Of a DNA stretch of 64,000 nt, positions 50,452 through 58,407 are shown one piece after another. Origin of the DNA: a virus; the IMG/VR virus record IMGVR_UViG_3300025030_000004, positions 102,653 through 166,652 of that record; one strand, 5' to 3'. How positions within the stretch are numbered: the first letter of the stretch is position 1; each line of letters starts with the position of its first letter. The position numbers and the translations under genes were made by a program. The notes beneath the pieces were generated by a model. The model saw only the letters and a program-made list of their open reading frames with translations. It was not told the DNA's origin and ran no database searches.

Positions 50452-51762
50452 ATGTCAAAGTACAATTTTAAGGAATTTTTCACAAATAATGTCGTGTACA
50501 GTGACAAGATAATACATAATAGTGAATATGTTAGTAATACTCATTTTCTTATTAAGAAGACTGAGCTTAAAAACAATCAATTAGAATTTGTAAACAATTT
50601 TCCTGAAGCGGGTATAAATTATAACAATCAATTCTCTCAAATAATTTCCAGTCAATTAAAAATGGATATTGGCACAGAATTTAAACCGGAAAGAATCAAT
50701 GTAGGATATGATAATAATATTGTTATCATGGGTGAAGTAGGGATTAAGGAAGGCTATTTAAATTTCCTTGAATCCTTAAAATGTAAATTGTTTGTCATGG
50801 AAAGCGATAGGAAATGGAATCCCTTATCAATCTATAACAATGACAATAAATTTGTTGGTGTGGTATTACCGATTAAATTAAGTACATTAAATGAATCTAT
50901 AGACTATAATGATTATCTTGATAATCTAAAAGTAGCACAAGAAGCCAAGGAGTTAACCAAACAAAACTCTAAGAAATGCTTATATATCAAAGATAATAAA
51001 GCAGTAGTTAGAAATAAAGAACTAACATGTCTTGCAGAATTGATCAATGATAGATCCTATAACAATCTATATATTGAAAAATCTGACAAACAAGATGTTG
51101 AAGTTTATATTGATCTTGATGTAGTTTGTGTGTTCATTAGAACTATTCAGAAAGATAGATTGCTTGAAGATGTAGACTATTATCTCAAACATCTAACTGA
51201 ATACACATTGGAAATCGCATTAAAAAGTATTTATCATCGTAAAGAATATAATCAATTTGTCAATGTAGCAGACATTAAACTTGTTGAACTCTCAGGAGCC
51301 ACTAAAGAGCAAGTACAAGAACTAATTAATTATCGTCAAGAATGGTATAACAGGAAGGCTCAAGAAGATCAAGAGAAGAAATTAAAACGAGAACAAGAAG
51401 AAAAGGAATATATAGAAGATAAAAATAAATTAATTGAAGATTTAGTATTAGTAGCAGAACAGGCAATCTTAAACAAACAGGAAGTCAAGAATCAAGAAAT
51501 AACAATATATAAATCTAGATATGACTCAAATGACACTAGTTTGATACTTTACCTGATGAAATTATATGAAATTAAAGTACCTTTAAAAACTCAAGGATGG
51601 ATCAACAATGCCTTAGCAGACATTGGTTTTAACGAAGATACTAATGCTTATAATTACAGTTATTATAAGTCTTCTGCTAATAGTATGGTATTTATGAAGT
51701 ATTTGAGATGGTTAATTGAAGCTATTGAGAACAAGTATAATATTTCTGTCGTAGCAAAATGA
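50452..51762 (+). CDS. Hypothetical protein with coiled coil
   Basis: 436 aa; largest gene of this segment. Residues 285-335 are a dense coiled coil (QEDQEKKLKREQEEKEYIED-like). No domain recognised. Contains several TATAACA copies. AAGGAG site. A role in host takeover or replication support is possible. Confidence 0.6.
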   Translation: MSKYNFKEFFTNNVVYSDKIIHNSEYVSNTHFLIKKTELKNNQLEFVNNFPEAGINYNNQFSQIISSQLKMDIGTEFKPERINVGYDNNIVIMGEVGIKEGYLNFLESLKCKLFVMESDRKWNPLSIYNNDNKFVGVVLPIKLSTLNESIDYNDYLDNLKVAQEAKELTKQNSKKCLYIKDNKAVVRNKELTCLAELINDRSYNNLYIEKSDKQDVEVYIDLDVVCVFIRTIQKDRLLEDVDYYLKHLTEYTLEIALKSIYHRKEYNQFVNVADIKLVELSGATKEQVQELINYRQEWYNRKAQEDQEKKLKREQEEKEYIEDKNKLIEDLVLVAEQAILNKQEVKNQEITIYKSRYDSNDTSLILYLMKLYEIKVPLKTQGWINNALADIGFNEDTNAYNYSYYKSSANSMVFMKYLRWLIEAIENKYNISVVAK

Positions 51763-51782
51763 AATTATAGGAGGAATACATT

Positions 51783-52067
51783 ATGACAATCCAAGATTTT
51801 GTGAACAAAGGAATCTCAGTAATTAATAACATGGGAGAATTAAGAACAGTTAGGAATGAACCAAAATATACTTCAATTCCATTCCCTAATGGATGGGTAG
51901 CAAGCGTTATACATGAAGATGAAGGGTATTCAGTAGCAACATGTGATTACAATGGTTACTTTAATTGGAATATCTTAAATGATTTTGGTGCAAATGATGA
52001 TGGAAAATTTAATTGCAAAACAGAAGATGAAGTGTGTAAGGCATTAGCAATAATTGAGAATTTATAA
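51783..52067 (+). CDS. Hypothetical protein
   Basis: 94 aa (MTIQDFVNKGISVINN...), beta-rich and Trp/Asn-rich. GGAGGA site. No family recognised. Confidence 0.55.
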   Translation: MTIQDFVNKGISVINNMGELRTVRNEPKYTSIPFPNGWVASVIHEDEGYSVATCDYNGYFNWNILNDFGANDDGKFNCKTEDEVCKALAIIENL

Positions 52068-52254
52068 CCCTATTAAACATGCACTTTAAGACAATGTTAA
52101 AAGCCTAGTCTTAGAGACTAGACCTTTAACCTAAAAGAGATTGTCCAATGAGTAAGAGGAAGCTATTAAAACCCCTTACAGCTATATTATACTCAACTTA
52201 GGTTAGTTTTATTCCAAAGATGTAAAGCAATGGAAATTAAAGGAGGAGAATTTA

Positions 52255-52890
52255 ATGTGTCTAGCTAAAAGTTATATCGAACAAATTATGGAGATTTACA
52301 ATAATATTAATCTAGACATAAACCGTCTTTGTAAAGAAGAAAAGATGGCAAACTTATTTGATCAAGATATGCTACATGCAATTGAGAACACTAATTTCAA
52401 TGCTTGTGATGGCTATAAACTAGCAAAACAATTAAGGAAAAACAGGTTGTTCCGCAGACAGGTTAAGAATGAACTGGATACTTTACTACGATTAAAAGCT
52501 AATATAATTGATTCAAATTATGATATGCTGAATGATCAGCATCAAAAAATAATTCTTAGAGATAATTACCTAAAGAGTTTAGTGGAAAACAAAATATATA
52601 ATCCAAAAATAATAGGAGTTGAAAATCCAGAAATTAGAGTTAGAAGACCTATTTCTAGACAATTTAAACCAAAAGCAATTCCTACGCCTGTTTTGTCTAT
52701 ACCAATACAGCCAAAGCAAGAACAACAAATTATATTGGGAGATGCCATACATAAGAAAACTAACACAAAATTAAAAGTGATAAGCAAGATTGATGACGGT
52801 CATTATGTTGTTAAAACAGAGAAGGGTGCATATCAAGTTTTGTGTAGTAAATATATTATTAACTTAAAACTTGATCAGTCCGCGAAATAG
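52255..52890 (+). CDS. Hypothetical protein
   Basis: 211 aa; helical N-terminal half, Pro-rich linker (IPTPVLSIPIQPKQ, about 145-160), small C-terminal beta domain (GDAIHKKTNTKLKVISK). AAGGAGG site. No family recognised. Confidence 0.55.
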   Translation: MCLAKSYIEQIMEIYNNINLDINRLCKEEKMANLFDQDMLHAIENTNFNACDGYKLAKQLRKNRLFRRQVKNELDTLLRLKANIIDSNYDMLNDQHQKIILRDNYLKSLVENKIYNPKIIGVENPEIRVRRPISRQFKPKAIPTPVLSIPIQPKQEQQIILGDAIHKKTNTKLKVISKIDDGHYVVKTEKGAYQVLCSKYIINLKLDQSAK

Positions 52891-52963
52891 GATAAATGAT
52901 TGCTTTCAAGTTACTATTATCTTGTTTATTTAGAATTAAGTCTGATATATTAGTATAATTATC

Positions 52964-52992
52964 TTGACAATAGCATATAATAGGAGTAGAAT
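52964..52992 (+). promoter_or_regulatory. Promoter
   Basis: TTGACA, 17-bp spacer, TAGAAT; upstream of the HTH gene. Confidence 0.75.
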
Positions 52993-53025
52993 AAGGTTAA
53001 GGAAATAAATTGAAGGAGAATAGAA

Positions 53026-53220
53026 ATGAACTTAGGAGAACGCATAGCAAATGTTATTGAGCAACAGGGTAGAACAAAAACATGGGTGGCTGAACAATCA
53101 GGAATTAAATATAAAACATTCGTTGATAAGATTATGAGGAATAGTTTTAGTGGAGAAGATTTATTACGGGTAGCCAAGGTCTTGAATATTAATCTTGAGG
53201 AATTGAAAGGGGAAATTTAG
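53026..53220 (+). CDS. XRE-type HTH regulator
   Basis: 64 aa: MNLGERIANVIEQQGRTKTW, then VAEQSGIKYKTFVDKIM and VAKVLNINLEEL. Classical Cro/CI HTH with the helix-turn-helix at residues 19-46. Own promoter. One base separates its stop from the next start, so it is coupled to a MazF-like gene. Confidence 0.8.
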   Translation: MNLGERIANVIEQQGRTKTWVAEQSGIKYKTFVDKIMRNSFSGEDLLRVAKVLNINLEELKGEI

Positions 53221-53221
53221 A

Positions 53222-53557
53222 ATGTTTGGATTTTCAAAACGGCATGAAGTTGTTAAAGAAATTAACAGAGGAGAAATTTACAACGTAGGTTCTGGAGAAG
53301 TTATAATTATAAGCAATAACACTGTTAATAGACATAGTTCATTTATTCATGTATTGCCAATAAATAAGATTAATTTAAAAAGCATTGTTGTTACAGATGA
53401 TGTAATTTCAATTCACATACTTGATCTAGATAAAAAGGTTGGTGAAGTATCTGTGGAAAGTATGGAAAATTTAGAAAATGGATTAAATAATTCATATATA
53501 CATGGTAAACAAGGAGACGCTATTATTATCAAACGTAAAAACCACATCAATGTCTAA
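53222..53557 (+). CDS. MazF/PemK-like protein
   Basis: 111 aa. EINRGEIYNVGSGEVIIISNN, then SSFIHVLPINK, follow the MazF/PemK toxin beta-barrel pattern (RGDIYY..VIISN..N..S..V.V.PI). It lacks the usual G-x-E-x-x-x-x-RPV part, so it may be an inactive relative or a regulator. Pair with the HTH gene resembles a toxin-antitoxin or control cassette. Confidence 0.5.
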   Translation: MFGFSKRHEVVKEINRGEIYNVGSGEVIIISNNTVNRHSSFIHVLPINKINLKSIVVTDDVISIHILDLDKKVGEVSVESMENLENGLNNSYIHGKQGDAIIIKRKNHINV

Positions 53558-53584
53558 TTTGCTAGTATCATAAGGAGGTTTAAA

Positions 53585-53776
53585 ATGAATAAAAACGAGA
53601 TCGAAAGATTACTAAAAGGTGAAGCTATTAAGATTGGTAAAAATCAAATTCACCTTGAAGATAATTTCTTTATAGTTGAAAAATACGAATATACGGATAA
53701 TGGTATTGATATGTTTAGTGTTGATGATGGTTACAAAAGCATTGAATTTGCTATCAAAATGGCAAAAACATTATAA
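53585..53776 (+). CDS. Small hypothetical protein
   Basis: 63 aa (MNKNEIERLLKGEAIKIG...), AAGGAGG upstream. No family recognised. Confidence 0.55.
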   Translation: MNKNEIERLLKGEAIKIGKNQIHLEDNFFIVEKYEYTDNGIDMFSVDDGYKSIEFAIKMAKTL

Positions 53777-53819
53777 TTGACTTGACAAAGGGCAAGCAAT
53801 TTAAAGGAGTAAAAGAGAA

Positions 53820-54140
53820 ATGGAAAAATTAAGAGTATGGCATATCCCACAAGTTGGTCATAATGCAACATTATATGTTCCAGTTGAAACAGCAGAGGAA
53901 GGAAAAAAAGTTATGGATATTTTAGCTTGCTATGATCTATTTCAACTAGAGAATAGAATCAAACCTGATTTTTGTAACACCTCTGGACTTCAAGTATTTG
54001 ATGAAGAAGAACAAAAATGGTTGGATTGGGTTCTTGAGACTGAAGACAATTATTTTGATAATGTTGACGAATTTTTTGAAGAAGATGAAAAAATGCAAGT
54101 ATTTACAAGGGAATTATTTGGTCAACTTAAAGGGGCATGA
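53820..54140 (+). CDS. Widespread phage protein of unknown function
   Basis: 106 aa; the pattern RVWHIPQVG...PVETAEEGKKVMDILACYDLFQ...IKPDFCNTSGLQVFDEEEQKWLDW is typical of a small family in many phages. Function unknown. AAAGGAG site. Confidence 0.7.
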   Translation: MEKLRVWHIPQVGHNATLYVPVETAEEGKKVMDILACYDLFQLENRIKPDFCNTSGLQVFDEEEQKWLDWVLETEDNYFDNVDEFFEEDEKMQVFTRELFGQLKGA

Positions 54141-54158
54141 AAGGACGGTTTTAATGGT

Positions 54159-54338
54159 ATGAAGAAAGTTGAGTATGTTTTTAATCAAGGGGATATGTCA
54201 GAAATTCTAATAGAGTTAAAAGATGCCGAGCAAGAAACAAGAATGTTATTAGTCCAACTTGAAGACGGTGATACCAAAGATGAAGTTATGGGAATACTTA
54301 ATCGCATTCAATTTTCAATACACAAATTAGAAGAATAG
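54159..54338 (+). CDS. Small hypothetical protein
   Basis: 59 aa (MKKVEYVFNQGDMSEILIEL...), acidic and helical. AAAGGACGG upstream. No family recognised. Confidence 0.5.
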   Translation: MKKVEYVFNQGDMSEILIELKDAEQETRMLLVQLEDGDTKDEVMGILNRIQFSIHKLEE

Positions 54339-54392
54339 CACGATCAAAATACTATTTCGTATGCTAAATTAAAGAAAGAGAGTGATTAAATT

Positions 54393-54668
54393 ATGAATAA
54401 AATAAAGCAATATAGACCTAATCTTGTAACAACAACCGAAGATAATCAGATGGTTGAATTTGAAACTACACAAGAACTTCTTAATATTGATTTTGTAAAA
54501 AAGTTTTCAAACAGAAATAACTTTTATAGATATAGTTTGGATATTGACAATTATTTTAATCAATATAGTTTGATGGCAGAATATAATGATGGTCGTGATT
54601 GGTGGGTGGTTGGATTCATTGATAATCCACAAGATATAGATTTGCCCAAATGGAAACCAATTAAATAA
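54393..54668 (+). CDS. Hypothetical protein
   Basis: 91 aa (MNKIKQYRPNLVTTTEDN...), Asn/Tyr-rich. AAAGAGAG site. No family recognised. Confidence 0.55.
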   Translation: MNKIKQYRPNLVTTTEDNQMVEFETTQELLNIDFVKKFSNRNNFYRYSLDIDNYFNQYSLMAEYNDGRDWWVVGFIDNPQDIDLPKWKPIK

Positions 54669-54711
54669 TCCCAAGAAAGCCTGAATTTATGTGAGATGGA
54701 GATGTAAAACA

Positions 54712-54858
54712 ATGAATGATTTGAAAGTTTTAATGAAAAAATGTTTTAATTGCGGATATTTTGAGGAGAATGGTATAATGTTTTCAGCCGTACCAGAATG
54801 TATGTATTATAAAGAATATGCTTGCGAAGCAACTAAATATTACACATGTTCAAAGTGA
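54712..54858 (+). CDS. Small Cys-rich protein
   Basis: 48 aa: CFNCG at residues 11-15, then two further Cys and ending TCSK; likely zinc binding. GGAGATG site. Confidence 0.5.
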   Translation: MNDLKVLMKKCFNCGYFEENGIMFSAVPECMYYKEYACEATKYYTCSK

Positions 54859-54899
54859 ATAAAACGTGAATTCAATCTATTAATAAAGGAGTTTTTCTA

Positions 54900-55064
54900 A
54901 TGAATGACTTAATAATATTTTACGGAGTACCAAATGACAAGGAAATTGGATATAAATATGCAAAATATGATGGAACAGGGTATACATTATTTTGGTATAA
55001 TAAAGAAACAGACGAAGAAATCATATTTCCATTAGATAATGAAGATTTAGACCAATTAAGATAA
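54900..55064 (+). CDS. Small acidic hypothetical protein
   Basis: 54 aa (MNDLIIFYGVPNDKEIGYKY...), acidic. AAAGGAG site. No family recognised. Confidence 0.55.
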   Translation: MNDLIIFYGVPNDKEIGYKYAKYDGTGYTLFWYNKETDEEIIFPLDNEDLDQLR

Positions 55065-55097
55065 TCAGGGATTTTATACTGAAAGGAGAATAGATTT

Positions 55098-55352
55098 ATG
55101 AATGAAAAAACTGCAATAAAAGTAATAAAACAGCATTGTTCCAAAAATATAACGGTTTTTCAAAGTGCGTTAGATATAGCTATTATAGCATTAGAAAAAC
55201 AAATACCCAAGAAACCAAAGATTGAAAAATGGGAACCCGCCAGATGCCCTTGTTGTGATGGAAGTTTAAGCGAATGTGCAGGAGATGGTTATTATGATCA
55301 TCAATACAACTTGAAATTTTGCGATTGTGGACAGAGATTGAAGTGGGAATAA
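55098..55352 (+). CDS. Phage zinc-ribbon protein
   Basis: 84 aa; helical part then ARCPCCDGSLSEC...NLKFCDCGQRLKWE. This layout (A-L-E-K helix plus CP.C...C.CGQ.L.W) is common among small phage proteins. AAAGGAG site. Confidence 0.65.
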   Translation: MNEKTAIKVIKQHCSKNITVFQSALDIAIIALEKQIPKKPKIEKWEPARCPCCDGSLSECAGDGYYDHQYNLKFCDCGQRLKWE

Positions 55353-55379
55353 AAAGTCTAATTGAAAGGATGTTATCGA

Positions 55380-55733
55380 ATGGATAAAGAAACTTTTCAA
55401 GAAATGACTAAACAAGAAAAGATTGATTGTTTATTTGCTAAAATTGATAATATTAAAAGTGTTGCAGCATGGCACAATAGAGAATATAGTAACGGCAAGA
55501 ATTGGATGAAAAATTGCAAAGATGCTTGTACTGTAATTTATGATAATTGTAAATCAATTTTATCTGCATATGAAGAAGAGACATTGATTGATTTAAATTT
55601 AAAAAATAAAAGAGATAAAGTGGAAATGCAATTTGATAAATTTATGAACGATGAAAATATATCTAAACAGAAAAAAGATCAAGTTTTGAAAATAATTATG
55701 GATATGTTAAATTTGTTTGAAAAGGAGAATTAA
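55380..55733 (+). CDS. Hypothetical helical protein
   Basis: 117 aa from ATG at 55380 (MDKETFQEMTKQEK...), Lys/Asp-rich helices. AAAGGATG site. No family recognised. Confidence 0.6.
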   Translation: MDKETFQEMTKQEKIDCLFAKIDNIKSVAAWHNREYSNGKNWMKNCKDACTVIYDNCKSILSAYEEETLIDLNLKNKRDKVEMQFDKFMNDENISKQKKDQVLKIIMDMLNLFEKEN

Positions 55734-55736
55734 TAA

Positions 55737-55970
55737 ATGAAAGCAAAACTTTTACGTATTGATATACGTGGAATGACAGCATATAGTAAAGAAATTGAAG
55801 ACAATATTGATATTGAAACTTTTGCTGAAACAGTAAAAGAAGTTGTTATAAGTTGGGGTATTTGGAATGAAGGAGATAAGTTTATTATTGAAGTAATAGA
55901 TTTTCAAAAAGAGTTAAAAAGAAGACAAGAGAATTTTGAAAGAATTCATAATGAGTTAATGAACAAATAA
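55737..55970 (+). CDS. Small hypothetical protein
   Basis: 77 aa (MKAKLLRIDIRGMTAYSKEI...), alternating beta and helix; 3 bp after the previous gene, with its GGAG inside. No family recognised. Confidence 0.55.
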   Translation: MKAKLLRIDIRGMTAYSKEIEDNIDIETFAETVKEVVISWGIWNEGDKFIIEVIDFQKELKRRQENFERIHNELMNK

Positions 55971-56002
55971 AAGACTTATTTCATGATATAGGAGATAAAA
56001 AT

Positions 56003-56167
56003 ATGAATAATGATTTAAAATTAAAACCTTGCCCATTTTGTGGGTCTAAAGCTGAGATTGGAACTGCGTCTGTATTTTGCGATAATTGCGGAGCTACAAT
56101 CTGGGCAAATCCCTATTCAGAAGAAGGTATCCCTAAAGCAATTGAAGCATGGAATAAGAGAGTATAA
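56003..56167 (+). CDS. Lar-like restriction alleviation protein
   Basis: 54 aa: LKPCPFCGSKAEIG...VFCDNCGATI...AIEAWNKR. This matches the small Lar family of zinc-ribbon proteins named for restriction alleviation by the Rac prophage. Sits in the accessory arm. TAGGAG site. Confidence 0.7.
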   Translation: MNNDLKLKPCPFCGSKAEIGTASVFCDNCGATIWANPYSEEGIPKAIEAWNKRV

Positions 56168-56202
56168 ATAACAATTTTGTAGTCTAAATGGGAGGGAGAA
56201 AA

Positions 56203-56415
56203 ATGCATGAGGTATTTTGCATAGAAACAGAACAAAAATACAATCTTAAACCTCATACTCCTGTTAAAGTTACAACGATATTTTTAGGTGAATTTTATAT
56301 CGGAGACATTAGAGCATGGAGGTCGTGGAAAACTTATATCATGAATTTCTCTAGTGAACATATGGTATTCATAGTAGAGTTGGCTTCTATAAAATTTAAG
56401 ATGGAATGTCATTGA
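56203..56415 (+). CDS. Small hypothetical protein
   Basis: 70 aa from ATG at 56203 (MHEVFCIETEQKYN...), GGGAGGG upstream. No family recognised. Confidence 0.5.
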   Translation: MHEVFCIETEQKYNLKPHTPVKVTTIFLGEFYIGDIRAWRSWKTYIMNFSSEHMVFIVELASIKFKMECH

Positions 56416-56440
56416 CATTGTGTAATATTCAGAATATAAT
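56412..56440 (+). promoter_or_regulatory. Consensus promoter
   Basis: TTGACA, 17-bp spacer, TATAAT; overlaps the end of the previous gene and drives 56476 onward. Confidence 0.85.
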
Positions 56441-56475
56441 AGAACCATAAATAATAAATTAAGGAGTTGAAATTA

Positions 56476-56592
56476 ATGAATAATCCAAATGTCTTGAAAC
56501 AATGGTTTTATATCATCCGAGGACGTTTCAAACGACCACTATCCTATCATGACAAATGGAAATATACATATTTTACAAGGGAGGTTATCTAA
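56476..56592 (+). CDS. 38-aa basic peptide
   Basis: MNNPNVLKQWFYIIRGRFKR, then PLSYHDKWKYTYFTREVI. Basic, aromatic. AAGGAG site. No family recognised. Confidence 0.5.
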   Translation: MNNPNVLKQWFYIIRGRFKRPLSYHDKWKYTYFTREVI

Positions 56593-56671
56593 ATTATGGG
56601 AGAGTACCATTTAGAAGATGAAGTTTGAGATGAAACATAGGGAAAATAAAATAATAAAGGAGGAAATAGTT

Positions 56672-56926
56672 ATGGAAAAGTTCAAATTAGAAAAACAATA
56701 CAGAGGGAATTTATCTATTGATGGTGCTTTAGAACATTTTACAGATGAAATTGCTGGTAAATTAGATTGTGGTTTAGAAGATGATAAAGTAATAGAATTA
56801 AGTAGTATCAATAATTATACTAAAGAAATTTTATTTATGGAAAATGGAATGAGATTAGAGATAGAAGTATTTTTTGATACTAAAGAGGATGAATGGATAT
56901 GCACATGTCAAGAAATAAACACTTAA
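56672..56926 (+). CDS. Small acidic hypothetical protein
   Basis: 84 aa from ATG at 56672 (MEKFKLEKQYRGNLSIDG...), AAAGGAGG upstream; acidic. No family recognised. Confidence 0.55.
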   Translation: MEKFKLEKQYRGNLSIDGALEHFTDEIAGKLDCGLEDDKVIELSSINNYTKEILFMENGMRLEIEVFFDTKEDEWICTCQEINT

Positions 56927-56961
56927 ATTTGACATTTCGAGTGATAAGGAGATAAAACTAA

Positions 56962-57072
56962 ATGTATTCTTGGCAGGTAGCACAATCGGAGCATAAACAA
57001 TGGCATTTATCGCAGGAACAAATAGATAATAGTAAATATGCATTATTTTTTTCTCCAATGAATAAGATATAA
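56962..57072 (+). CDS. 36-aa peptide
   Basis: MYSWQVAQSEHKQWHLSQEQ..., with AAGGAG upstream. No family recognised. Confidence 0.45.
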   Translation: MYSWQVAQSEHKQWHLSQEQIDNSKYALFFSPMNKI

Positions 57073-57100
57073 TAAACCAAACTAAAAGGAGGAATAAACC

Positions 57101-57220
57101 ATGCGTAAAACACTTATAATTGCCCTTCTAATCGTTCTATCTGTCTCAGTGGTCTATATGACTTCAAATCAAAACAGTACAGCTTACAAGGTGAATCAAG
57201 GCGCGACAGCGAAGATATGA
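57101..57220 (+). CDS. Exported small peptide precursor candidate
   Basis: 39 aa: basic start plus hydrophobic core (MRKTLIIALLIVLSVSVVY), then a polar tail MTSNQNSTAYKVNQGATAKI. It resembles Phr or arbitrium-type pre-peptides in size and signal sequence. AAAAGGAGG 7 nt upstream of ATG. It lies 76 bp before the tyrosine recombinase gene. No AimR-like receptor is visible, so a signalling role is only an idea. Confidence 0.55.
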   Translation: MRKTLIIALLIVLSVSVVYMTSNQNSTAYKVNQGATAKI

Positions 57221-57296
57221 TTGATAGGCTAATGATACACTAGTTCAGTTGTCGCAATTAGGGTTAGTGTATCGGTATATAAAGGAGTTGGTTTCA

Positions 57297-57968
57297 GTGA
57301 TTAAGAGAAATAAAATAACCAAGTATTGTAAGGAATGTGGAACAGGAGCAACAGTAAATTCTATAATTTGTACATCGTGTGGAGCAGAATTAAAAACTAG
57401 TAATGGAATGGCCTTTGTAATGCCTATTCGAGACAGAGAAAAAATTGAAGAAATGAAACAATATCTTAAATCTAATAATATTAGAGATTGGGCTTGGTTT
57501 ACACTTGGTATTAATTCAGCTTTAAGAATTTCTGACATATTAAAAATCACTGTATCTGATGTTATTGATGAAAATGGAAAAATTAGAGAAAGGCTCAAAG
57601 TAAAAGAAACTAAAACTGGGAAAAGTAAAGACTTTCCATTTTCGCAAAATGTAATTAATACCTTGACAGAATATATTTCTACTGTAAATCCCATAGGAGT
57701 TTTATTCCCTTCTAGAAAAGGTGAGGGAGCAATTAGTAGAGTTCAAGCAAACAATATAATATCTAAAGCAGCTATTGCAATAGGAATAAAGGAAAATATT
57801 GGATCGCACAGTTGCAGAAAAACGTGGGCATTTCAGGCTTATGAAAAAGGAGTTCCCTTAGTTAAAATCATGACGGCACTTAATCATGCTAGTGAAAGGG
57901 ACACTATGAGATATCTTGGAATTACCCAAGAGGGGTTAGATGACGTTTATTTGGATTTGAATTTATAA
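57297..57968 (+). CDS. Tyrosine recombinase with N-terminal zinc ribbon
   Basis: 223 aa from GTG at 57297 (MIKRNKITKYCKEC), AAAGGAG upstream. N-terminal ribbon CKECG...CTSCGAEL. Catalytic residues visible: Arg in ALRISD, Lys in KTGKSKD, HSCRK (H-x-x-R), His in LNHAS and Tyr in TMRYLGI. It lacks the usual N-terminal arm-binding domain, like XerC/D-like or YopP-type proteins of SPbeta-group phages; in those, related proteins act in lysogeny control. Confidence 0.85.
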   Translation: MIKRNKITKYCKECGTGATVNSIICTSCGAELKTSNGMAFVMPIRDREKIEEMKQYLKSNNIRDWAWFTLGINSALRISDILKITVSDVIDENGKIRERLKVKETKTGKSKDFPFSQNVINTLTEYISTVNPIGVLFPSRKGEGAISRVQANNIISKAAIAIGIKENIGSHSCRKTWAFQAYEKGVPLVKIMTALNHASERDTMRYLGITQEGLDDVYLDLNL

Positions 57969-57995
57969 ATAAGGTTCAAAAAGGATGGGATAAGA

Positions 57996-58379
57996 ATGTT
58001 CAAAATGAAACCAATTCAATATAAGTTTCAACCAAAATTTGAACCAACAAATGAAATATATAATAAATATATTATAGCTGAACCTTTTGAATGGAATAAT
58101 GGTTATGGTATTTCATTTATAATTGAGGTAGAAATTCCACTGGAAGGTAAAAGTATTGGTTCAAGAATAAAGCAAGTAGAAAGATATGATTATTTTGATA
58201 GAGATGTTGATTATGAATTATCATTATTGTTTTCTCCTTTGTTTCATGGTGAAATAAGAGGTAAGTATGCTGAGAAAATTGTGTGGAATGTTTTTTATAA
58301 GTTGTGTAAAAAAGAGGAATGGTTAGATAATAATTTTCCTGAGTATGCGGAGTTTATAAATAAGCAGTTGAATTGTTGA
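57996..58379 (+). CDS. Hypothetical protein
   Basis: 127 aa (MFKMKPIQYKFQPKFEP...), Tyr/Phe/Glu-rich. GGATGGG site. No family recognised. Confidence 0.55.
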   Translation: MFKMKPIQYKFQPKFEPTNEIYNKYIIAEPFEWNNGYGISFIIEVEIPLEGKSIGSRIKQVERYDYFDRDVDYELSLLFSPLFHGEIRGKYAEKIVWNVFYKLCKKEEWLDNNFPEYAEFINKQLNC

Positions 58380-58407
58380 TTTTATTTGAGAAGAAGGAGA
58401 AAGTAGT

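Larger units (their letters stand above)
35685..51352 (+). repeat. Strand-biased TATAACA motif zone
   Basis: About 37 copies of TATAACA by hand count on the + strand (for example 35685, 36081, 37010, 37577, 38078, 38135, 38149, 39023, 39032, 40067, 41368, 41583, 42152, 42912, 43371, 44614, 45013, 45406, 45939, 47656, 48469, 48895, 50833, 51346). One copy (37207) seen on the other strand. The next base is usually A or G. Copies lie in genes in several frames and between genes. Confidence 0.75.

Noticed and set aside
35685-51352. TATAACA as ordinary -10 promoter boxes
   Set aside because: Most copies lack a -35 at proper distance, many are inside genes, and real promoters here use TATAAT/TAAAAT without it.
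57101-57220. Firm call as arbitrium AimP
   Set aside because: No AimR-like gene seen and the C-terminus does not end in the usual GA hexapeptide; kept only as a candidate.
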